Made by a program: the position numbers and the translations under genes | In this document: in pieces, positions 1-5,574 of the stretch | Layout of the letters: each line of letters opens with the position of its first letter | How positions within the stretch are numbered: position 1 is the stretch's first letter | Notes under the pieces: model-generated | What the model saw: only the letters and a program-made list of their open reading frames with translations | What the model was told of the DNA's origin: nothing | Database searches by the model: none | NCBI GenBank assembly: GCA_020627425.1 | Contig: JAHKXX010000095.1 | Coordinates: 1 to 5,574 of the forward strand | DNA: 5,574 nt | Reading direction: 5' to 3' | Source: a bacterium | Lineage (GTDB): Bacteria; Bacillota; Clostridia; Oscillospirales; Acutalibacteraceae

Positions 1-1097
1 ATGTCAACAAATGTGTAATCATCGTCCGATACTAACTCTGTATTGCCTCCAAACCCCCACATTGGAACACGGTTTCCGAAAATTGTGACACCGTATTTCA
101 TAAGTACCTTATTACCGATACGAAAACGGGAGTCAAGTGTGTTAAAATTTTCGGATAACAAGGAACCCAAGCCTTCCTTTGTATAGGTCAGAACAAGCAG
201 GAATGTTATTACGCTCAATACAGGCATAGCCCACGCGGATATATTTGCGATTCCTCTTGATAATTTCATTTTCTTGTCAAGCGTCAGAATAACCGAGAAA
301 ATTACAATACCTATAATACAAGCCGTGTCGGTCTTTGCTCCGCAAAAATAAAAAACATATGCCGCGATGGCGATCAATATCACACCTTCATGTATTTTTA
401 ATCTTCCCTTACGGTACCAGAAATATAGTATTGCCAAGAAGAACCAGTAAGCCGCATAATCGGTCGGATAACCTATTCCGAATGAATGACGCGGTCTGGG
501 TGAACCGACAGTATAAACAAGATCCTCAACAATTCCAAGCTGTGAGAAAACTGTACTAATGATCAGCAGTGTGACACCTGTTATGATTATCATCTTTGCG
601 ATCCTGCGAAAATCAACGTTTCTTGCTCCGACAATAAAAACATAGAGCATTGCTACATGTACAAACCCACTGTTATAACAGGTCAGGAACATTATAATTC
701 CGAGAATAGTTTCCGGTATCACAAAACGAACAACATCCCATCTGCTGTCAACATCAAAGACAAATGTCTTATAAAACATCAATATAACAGGACTCCAGAA
801 AAGCAGTGAATTAACAATGTTGATCACAATATACAAACCATATCCGTATGTATCAAGCAGAGGAGTCACGATCATAAATCTTGTGTACTTAAAGACCTGC
901 GAATCGGTAAACATAGTGTTGTTGATAAAACTATGGCAATAATAGAAAAACAGGCATATAAGATAAATATTGCTGCCGGTATGCAGATGAAAATCCTCTA
1001 AGGTTTTGCTGCGGCGCAGTCCGGACTGACGTTTTTTACACCAACTAAAAAAGCGTTCTGATCTTTTTGCGGCTTTTTTATCGCTTACTGTTTCCAT
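1..1097 (-). CDS. Polytopic membrane protein, probable Wzy/O-antigen polymerase-like protein (partial, C-terminus off the left edge)
   Basis: An open frame of 365 full codons reads leftward from ATG at 1097-1095 and leaves the window without a stop. The start is fixed by AAGGAGG (1103-1109 on the complement) five bases upstream and by a good promoter behind it. The first 35 or so residues are basic and hydrophilic, with no cleavable signal peptide, suggesting a cytoplasmic N-terminus. Hydrophobic stretches follow at about residues 43-58, 86-108, 124-140, 144-157, 167-187, 212-227, 237-251, 258-273 and 287-305. A loop at about 199-213 (SPRPRHSFGIGYPTDYAAY) is rich in Arg and His, and residues 322-351 (LDSRFRIGNK, then GNRVPMWGFGG) lie outside the membrane. 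In Firmicutes Wzy-like polysaccharide polymerases an R-x-S-x-G-[FY]-x-[HY]-P motif and a late L-x-x-R-x-x-x-G loop are typical, so a role in joining repeat units of a capsule or exopolysaccharide is inferred. An O-antigen ligase or an unrelated membrane protein cannot be excluded. The frame is well supported; the function is moderate. Confidence 0.82.
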   Translation of the reverse strand, partial: METVSDKKAAKRSERFFSWCKKRQSGLRRSKTLEDFHLHTGSNIYLICLFFYYCHSFINNTMFTDSQVFKYTRFMIVTPLLDTYGYGLYIVINIVNSLLFWSPVILMFYKTFVFDVDSRWDVVRFVIPETILGIIMFLTCYNSGFVHVAMLYVFIVGARNVDFRRIAKMIIITGVTLLIISTVFSQLGIVEDLVYTVGSPRPRHSFGIGYPTDYAAYWFFLAILYFWYRKGRLKIHEGVILIAIAAYVFYFCGAKTDTACIIGIVIFSVILTLDKKMKLSRGIANISAWAMPVLSVITFLLVLTYTKEGLGSLLSENFNTLDSRFRIGNKVLMKYGVTIFGNRVPMWGFGGNTELVSDDDYTFVD

Positions 1098-1127
1098 TTT
1101 AACCTCCTTGAATTCTGCAATAATTAT

Positions 1128-1156
1128 ATTATAACCTATGAGCTTTCAATATTCAA
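1128..1156 (-). promoter_or_regulatory. Sigma-A-type promoter of the leftward membrane protein gene
   Basis: On the complement, TTGAAT (1156-1151) is followed after exactly 17 bases by a perfect TATAAT (1133-1128). Transcription would start near 1121, giving a leader of about 24 bases that contains the AAGGAGG ribosome binding site. No operator palindrome was recognised other than the AT-rich sequence at the -10 box itself. Confidence 0.8.
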
Positions 1157-1176
1157 GACAATAAAACAATTCGGCG

Positions 1177-1195
1177 CACCGGCGAGCCGCCGGGG
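1177..1195. other. GC-rich hairpin at the left end of the islet
   Basis: CCGGCG (1179-1184) pairs perfectly with CGCCGG (1188-1193) around the triloop AGC. C1177 can pair with G1195 across an A/G mismatch. No run of T follows on either strand, so it does not look like an intrinsic terminator. Confidence 0.6.
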
Positions 1196-1369
1196 GCAAT
1201 TCGCGCTCGGGTTTGGTATCAGTTTCAATTTATTGTCGCGCCACAAACTCTTGCCAATTATATTTTACACTAAGCGCAGTACCTCCGATGTCGATTCGCG
1301 CACTCAATTTTATTGTATCCTCTACTTTCTTGGCACGCGTACTGGTTTGGTTTATTATTCCTCTCATTT

Positions 1370-1398
1370 CGCGAACGGTGCTCGGGGCGCCGTTCGTG
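1370..1398. other. Strong 12-bp hairpin at the right end of the islet
   Basis: CGAACGG (1372-1378) pairs with CCGTTCG (1390-1396). The stem continues inward through a T-G wobble and two G-C pairs to the five-base loop TCGGG (1382-1386). It extends outward by a G-T wobble and a C-G pair, giving about 12 paired positions. The flanks lack a T tract on either strand, so a Rho-independent terminator is unlikely. It may be an element end or part of a structured RNA. Confidence 0.65.
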
Positions 1399-1469
1399 CT
1401 GCTTTAGAGTGATAGCAAGTATATTTGTATGTCTTAATTTATATGCTGAATGAATTCTTTGTGAACAGT

Positions 1470-1498
1470 TTGACTGATTTTTTGTCTTATGTTATAAT
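1470..1498 (+). promoter_or_regulatory. Promoter of the sbcDC operon (extended -10)
   Basis: TTGACT (1470-1475) and a perfect TATAAT (1493-1498) are separated by 17 bases, and TGT directly before the -10 gives an extended -10 (TGn) element. Transcription would start near 1505, leaving a leader of about 40 bases before the sbcD start. No LexA-type box of the GAAC-N4-GTTC form was found nearby, so SOS control is not indicated. Confidence 0.85.
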
Positions 1499-1545
1499 TA
1501 TTTTTGTTAGTATTTATCTCAGTATTTCAGTAAAGGAGATTATTT

Positions 1546-2724
1546 ATGAAGTTCTTTCATTTATCAGATCTGCATATAGGCTTGTCACTTGTTAAACATG
1601 ATCTCAGTGAAGATCAAAGATATATTTTTAAACAGATATACAAAGCAGCCAATACAGAGAAACCGGATGCAATTGTCATCGCCGGAGATATATATAATAA
1701 TGCCGTTCCCTCGGCAGAGGCAGTCAGTCTTTTTAATGAATTTATTGTAAATCTGAGAGCCTGCTCCCACGACAGTGTAATTATGATGATAAGCGGAAAT
1801 CACGACAGCAGCGCAAGAATAGACTGTTATCGGGATATTCTTGCGCTGCAGAAGCTTTATATGATAGGTGAGCCGCCCGAAAAAGAAAACGAGCATATAC
1901 AAAAGGTAGTGCTGCATGATGAATACGGTCTTGTCAATTTTTGGTTGCTCCCGTTTGTTAAGCCAACAAAAATAAATAATATAGTAGGCGTTGACGAACA
2001 CGGAAATAATTATTCTTATGATGAGTCGTTACACAGGCTGATCCGTCGGGAAAGCATTGATAGTTGTGAAAGAAATGTGCTTGTCAGCCATCAGTTCTAT
2101 ATTCCCAAAGGATCACAGGCGAGTGAAGTCGAGCGTATGGACTCTGAAATCTATACTGTGGGAAATATTGACAGTATAAGAAGCGATATTTTAGAGCTGT
2201 TTGATTATGCTGCTCTCGGTCATATTCACAAGCCGATGAAGGTTGGCAGTGATTTTTACAGGTACTGTGGGACTCCGCTTGCATATTCGGTTAGTGAAGC
2301 AGGACAAAAAAAGGGTATCATAGTCGTTGAAATGAAAGAAAAAAACAATGTCTCTACAAGAGTGATAGAACTCGATCCTATAAGACAGGTCAAAAAAATA
2401 AAGGGACATCTTGACTATATATTATCACAGGCGTGTGACGATTATGTGTCTGTAGTTCTTGATGATGACGGAGTTCCGTCAAAAGAAAAACGCGAAAGAA
2501 TAGTGGCTGCTTTTCCGAACTTACTAAATATCGAGTTTTCATATTCCTCAGTAATAAAAAATGAAAACGAGCTGATAAAGGACAGTGAGCTTGATCCCTT
2601 TACGCTTTGCTGCGAGTACATAAATGATCGACTCAGTGCCTTTACCGAAAACGGTCTTGACGAAAAAGACAGAGATATACTAAAAGATGTTATAGCCTGT
2701 GTTATGGGAGGTACCGAAAAATGA
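1546..2724 (+). CDS. sbcD: DNA double-strand-break repair nuclease SbcD (Mre11 family)
   Basis: This is the nuclease subunit of the cytoplasmic SbcCD complex. The family is a Mn-dependent 3'-5' double-strand exonuclease and single-strand endonuclease that opens DNA hairpins and trims protein-blocked ends. All calcineurin-like phosphoesterase motifs are visible: D8-x-H10 in HLSDLHIG, D48 in IAGDIYNN, N85-H86-D87 in SGNHDS, H182 in VSHQFY, and H226-x-H228 in ALGHIHKP. The CGTPLAYSVSE segment (241-251) is the usual family sequence closing the nuclease domain. The remaining residues, to 392, form the capping and C-terminal region that contacts SbcC. The length matches typical SbcD (about 380-400 aa). 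The ATG start is supported by AGGAG at 1534-1538, seven bases upstream, and by residue D8 falling at the usual position from the N-terminus. The stop overlaps the next start (ATGA), so translation is probably coupled to sbcC. Nothing is missing or unusual. Confidence 0.97.
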   Translation: MKFFHLSDLHIGLSLVKHDLSEDQRYIFKQIYKAANTEKPDAIVIAGDIYNNAVPSAEAVSLFNEFIVNLRACSHDSVIMMISGNHDSSARIDCYRDILALQKLYMIGEPPEKENEHIQKVVLHDEYGLVNFWLLPFVKPTKINNIVGVDEHGNNYSYDESLHRLIRRESIDSCERNVLVSHQFYIPKGSQASEVERMDSEIYTVGNIDSIRSDILELFDYAALGHIHKPMKVGSDFYRYCGTPLAYSVSEAGQKKGIIVVEMKEKNNVSTRVIELDPIRQVKKIKGHLDYILSQACDDYVSVVLDDDGVPSKEKRERIVAAFPNLLNIEFSYSSVIKNENELIKDSELDPFTLCCEYINDRLSAFTENGLDEKDRDILKDVIACVMGGTEK

Positions 2725-5574
2725 AACCGTTAAAGCTTATAATTCAATCATTCGGTTCTTACGGAAAAAGAACAGTTGTGGACTTTTCGGAGCTAAACCA
2801 GAATCTGTTTTTGATCTCCGGAAATACAGGTTCAGGTAAATCTACCATATTTGACGCTATCGTTTTTGCGCTATACGGACAGGTCAGCTCCGAAAAATCC
2901 ACAAGAAAAAACGGAACAGACATGCAAAGCCAGTTTGTAGATTATGATACCGAGCCGTTTGTAGAGCTTACCTTCTCCGAAAAAACAGGTAACCGCGAGC
3001 TGACATATACCGTACACCGACAGCCTCAACACATAGAAAACCTTAAAAGAAAGAGCGGTACCACAGGAAAATCCGCAAGTGTTGTTCTTACAATGCCGGA
3101 CGGCAGTATATACCCCGAGAGAGAGAGCGACAAAAAAATAATAGATATTATAAAGCTAAATAAAAAACAATTTATGTCCGTTGTTATGATCGCACAGGGT
3201 GAGTATATGGATATGCTGCGGGCTGACACAAAAGTAAGAAAGGAAACCTTTCGTCAACTGTTCGACACGGAAATATATCGAGAAATAATAAATGAGCTGA
3301 AAAGAAGAAAAAAGGAAGCAGACGATAAAAGCGATAATATAAAGACCCGTATAGCTACAGAAGCGTCGCATATCGTAGTTCCTGAGAATGACATAGATAA
3401 GGATAGAATAATTGAGCTAAAAAAAGGTTCACCTACAATTGTTCAAACAGAGGAGCTGTGTTTACTTCTTGACGGTCTTTGTAAAAGAGTTAAGACTGAG
3501 TACGATACTGCTAAAAGCAACAGAGCTGCCCTTCAGGAGGAAATGATAAAAAATCGTGATGCCCTGAATGAGGGTAAAAACCTTATGAGACTTTATGAGC
3601 AGAGAAATCGTGCAAAAAGGGATCTCGATAAATGTATAGCTTTGGAAAGCTCTATGCGAGAGAAAGCGGAATTGTCGGAAAAAATAAATGCAGCATATGA
3701 AATAGAATCCGTTTTCAGCCGATACAGTGACGCGAGGTCTAACTATGAAGATATAAAAAAGAAGCTTGAGCTGCAAAATTCTCTGATGCCAGATATAAAA
3801 ACAAAGTGTGAGCACTCGGAAAGAGTCCTGAAGGAAACCGAGAATAATTATAATACCTTAAACGGTGAATATAACAAGATATTTGAGCGTGCAAATGCTG
3901 CCATTGTTCTTTTTAATGAAATAGAGATGGCACAAAAAAAGCTTCTTGAAGAGCAGAAACATAATTCCGAATTAATAATTAAAAAGCAAAACCTGGAAGT
4001 GCACCGAAGGGCATTTGAAGGAGAGACTGCCGCACAAATCAGCAGACGGGATGAGCTGTCGGACAGCGAAAAGAAACTCATAAGATGGGACAACCGCTGT
4101 GCTGAAATAAACAGGATATCAGAGGACTTCAATAAAGCCGAAATGCTTTGGAGCAGAATATCAAGAAAAAATAATAGTCTGACTAAGCTGAAAAACGAAC
4201 TCCTGAAGCTAAGACAACAATTTGAAACCGAGAACAGCCTATACATACAAAAGCAGCACAGCTTTATAACGCAGAGAGCAGGAATTATCGCAAGGGATGA
4301 GTTAAAGGACGGCTGCCCGTGTCCGGTGTGCGGTTCGGTAGAACATCCGGATCCGTGCAAGCTACCGTATATATATGAGAATATGACTGATGAATATATA
4401 AAAGAGCTTTCCGAAAAGCTTAACGCACTTGACCGGAGAGTTATATCCTCTACAGAAAAATGCAATTCCGAGAAAAAAAGCATTGAAGAGTTAAAAAGCC
4501 AATTTGACGAACTTGACACAAAAATAAGAGAAGAAATGTCTGCATTTATCAAGCTGACAGATGATGAGACAATAAAATCACTCAGACTTCAGCTTAACTC
4601 ATACCGAATTGAGCATAATAAAAGGGGAGAAACAATAAAAAAAGAGGTCAGTGAGTATAACGAGCTTTTATTAAAGATCAAAAACAATGAGAAAGAACTA
4701 AAGCTTTTGGACGAAGAACTTGAAGCAGTCAGAGAAAGACTTGTACAGTCAGATAAAAACAAAGCAGCCCTGCTCAGTAATATAAACAGTAAAAAAAGCA
4801 GTATAGGCGCCTATACATCAAAGAAACAGGCTGAATCAGCTATAGAGAGTTTATCATTAAAGAAAAATGCAGCGGAAAAAGAAAAACAACAAGCCGAGAG
4901 CAATTATCGTGAATTAAAAAGATGCCTCGATAAAACAAACGCTCTGATCGAAAGCTATACTAAAGAGCTGCCGAAAAAACAATCAGAGGAAAATGAAAGA
5001 AATAACGAATATATTGCTGCTCTTGCCGATAAAAAGCAAAACGAGGAAGAATGGAATCTGATAGTTTCTCTTCACTCAAGAAGTGAGTCGGCAAGTCTAA
5101 AAAAAGAGATCGATGAATATAAGCAAGGCAGACGCTCGTCATCAGACAGACTGAATGAGGCAAATGAAAACATAGGTGAAAGACCGGAGCCGAATATAGA
5201 GCTGCTATCATCAAACTACAATTCATCTCGCGAAAAATCGGACAATGCAGAAAAGATATTTAACCAATTCAGCGAAATATACAACATAGATATAGCTGTA
5301 AACTCTGCACTGAGCAAATTACTGGGCGAAGGGAAAAAGATCAGCGAACAATGCAGAAGACTGGATACATTGTACAGAGGAATGGGAGGCGGAACAGGAT
5401 TCAAGGGAGAGAGAATGGATATAGAAACCTATGTTCAGAGATACTATATGAAACGTATTCTTATCTCAGCCAATAATCGTTTCAGGAGCATGTCAAACGG
5501 AGAATTTGAACTTCGGCTCGTCGATATTGAGGAAGGAGCCTCCGGCAGGACAGACAGCGGTCTTGATATGAATG
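2721..5574 (+). CDS. sbcC: DNA double-strand-break repair ATPase SbcC (Rad50/SMC-like), partial at the 3' end
   Basis: This is the ATPase and DNA-tethering subunit of SbcCD; in the family ATP binding and hydrolysis gate access of DNA to the SbcD nuclease. The first 951 codons are present. The N-terminal ATPase half carries Walker A at residues 34-42 (GNTGSGKST), followed by FDAIVFALYG, and a Q-loop at Q159 in MIAQGEYMDML. Long charged coiled coils flank a zinc hook, C534-P-V-C537 within PCPVCGSVEHP, where two SbcC molecules join through one zinc ion. The second coil leads to the start of the C-terminal ATPase lobe, with YVQRYY at 904-909 and MSNGEFELRL at 924-933. The ABC signature, Walker B and D-loop normally follow within about 100 residues and lie beyond the window, so this is truncation by the edge rather than a broken gene. 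The ATG overlaps the sbcD stop, and GGGAGG (2706-2711) sits nine bases upstream. Two further cysteines, C532 and C546, lie close to the hook. Confidence 0.96.
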   Translation, partial: MKPLKLIIQSFGSYGKRTVVDFSELNQNLFLISGNTGSGKSTIFDAIVFALYGQVSSEKSTRKNGTDMQSQFVDYDTEPFVELTFSEKTGNRELTYTVHRQPQHIENLKRKSGTTGKSASVVLTMPDGSIYPERESDKKIIDIIKLNKKQFMSVVMIAQGEYMDMLRADTKVRKETFRQLFDTEIYREIINELKRRKKEADDKSDNIKTRIATEASHIVVPENDIDKDRIIELKKGSPTIVQTEELCLLLDGLCKRVKTEYDTAKSNRAALQEEMIKNRDALNEGKNLMRLYEQRNRAKRDLDKCIALESSMREKAELSEKINAAYEIESVFSRYSDARSNYEDIKKKLELQNSLMPDIKTKCEHSERVLKETENNYNTLNGEYNKIFERANAAIVLFNEIEMAQKKLLEEQKHNSELIIKKQNLEVHRRAFEGETAAQISRRDELSDSEKKLIRWDNRCAEINRISEDFNKAEMLWSRISRKNNSLTKLKNELLKLRQQFETENSLYIQKQHSFITQRAGIIARDELKDGCPCPVCGSVEHPDPCKLPYIYENMTDEYIKELSEKLNALDRRVISSTEKCNSEKKSIEELKSQFDELDTKIREEMSAFIKLTDDETIKSLRLQLNSYRIEHNKRGETIKKEVSEYNELLLKIKNNEKELKLLDEELEAVRERLVQSDKNKAALLSNINSKKSSIGAYTSKKQAESAIESLSLKKNAAEKEKQQAESNYRELKRCLDKTNALIESYTKELPKKQSEENERNNEYIAALADKKQNEEEWNLIVSLHSRSESASLKKEIDEYKQGRRSSSDRLNEANENIGERPEPNIELLSSNYNSSREKSDNAEKIFNQFSEIYNIDIAVNSALSKLLGEGKKISEQCRRLDTLYRGMGGGTGFKGERMDIETYVQRYYMKRILISANNRFRSMSNGEFELRLVDIEEGASGRTDSGLDMN

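Larger units (their letters stand above)
1167..1398. repeat. GC-rich, hairpin-bounded intergenic islet; possible interspersed repeat, MITE-like element or small RNA
   Basis: This stretch differs sharply from its AT-rich flanks: 1171-1211 has 33 G or C in 41 bases, and its right end (1371-1396) is similarly GC-rich. Each end forms a hairpin (1177-1195 and 1370-1398). The ends also share sequence: CGGCGC at 1172-1177 is inverted as GCGCCG at 1387-1392, GCTCGGG occurs directly at 1205-1211 and 1380-1386, and CAATTCG starts at both 1167 and 1197. It lies between two divergent promoters, so nothing in the window is known to be transcribed through it. Short open frames exist on both strands (plus 1213-1407 from TTG, 64 codons; minus 1367-1230 from ATG, 45 codons), but neither has a convincing ribosome binding site. 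No target-site duplication was found and exact borders are uncertain. That it is a dispersed repeat is inference; only a second copy elsewhere would prove it. Confidence 0.45.

Noticed and set aside
335..559. 74-codon plus-strand open frame at the left end
   Set aside because: It lies opposite the well-supported leftward membrane protein gene, and its product resembles no family I recognise.
1177..1398. Hairpins as Rho-independent terminators
   Set aside because: No T tract follows either stem on either strand, and neither flanking gene is transcribed toward them.
1441..1498. Possible SOS (LexA) box near the sbcDC promoter, suggested by GTGAACAGTTTGAC
   Set aside because: The halves do not fit the GAAC-N4-GTTC spacing, and no second half-site is present.
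1585..2001. 138-codon minus-strand open frame opposite sbcD
   Set aside because: It is a shadow of the sbcD nuclease domain, whose motifs are complete on the plus strand.
3848..4552. Long open frame (234 codons) on the minus strand inside sbcC
   Set aside because: It is antisense to the zinc-hook and coiled-coil region of a clearly coding gene. Its Ser/Phe/Leu-rich product is what results from reading Glu/Lys/Ser-rich coiled-coil codons backwards, and I see no supporting promoter.
5400..5574. Loss of the ABC signature and Walker B from SbcC
   Set aside because: The frame stays open to the last base and family homology continues to the edge, so the gene is cut by the window and is not a pseudogene.

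Overview
The window suggests a low-GC Gram-positive bacterium, most likely a Clostridia member of the Ruminococcus / Oscillospiraceae type. The reasons are AT-rich codon use, strong AGGAG-type ribosome binding sites, near-consensus sigma-A promoters, and the style of the SbcC and surface-polysaccharide proteins. This placement is inference from style and was not checked by any search.

Layout: two transcription units diverge from a 448-base intergenic region (1098-1545). To the left, on the minus strand, is the 5' part (365 codons) of a polytopic membrane protein that looks like an O-antigen ligase/polymerase (Wzy-like) protein; it runs off the left edge. To the right, on the plus strand, is a complete sbcD (392 aa, Mre11-type nuclease), followed with an ATGA overlap by sbcC (Rad50-type SMC-like ATPase). 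The sbcC gene is cut by the right edge after 951 codons, before its ABC signature and Walker B motifs. Each unit has its own promoter (minus 1128-1156, plus 1470-1498), both with 17-base spacers.

Between the two promoters lies an islet (about 1167-1398) whose ends are very GC-rich and unlike the AT-rich flanks. Each end carries a perfect or near-perfect hairpin. Because both neighbouring genes are transcribed away from it, these hairpins do not terminate either gene. The best reading is an inserted repeat or MITE-like element, or a small RNA gene; this is the one part of the window that ordinary annotation does not explain.

Functionally, SbcC and SbcD form the SbcCD DNA-end-processing complex, which cleaves hairpins and protein-blocked ends. 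The polysaccharide gene has no evident functional link to it. No tRNA, rRNA, CRISPR array, transposase gene or phage gene was seen.
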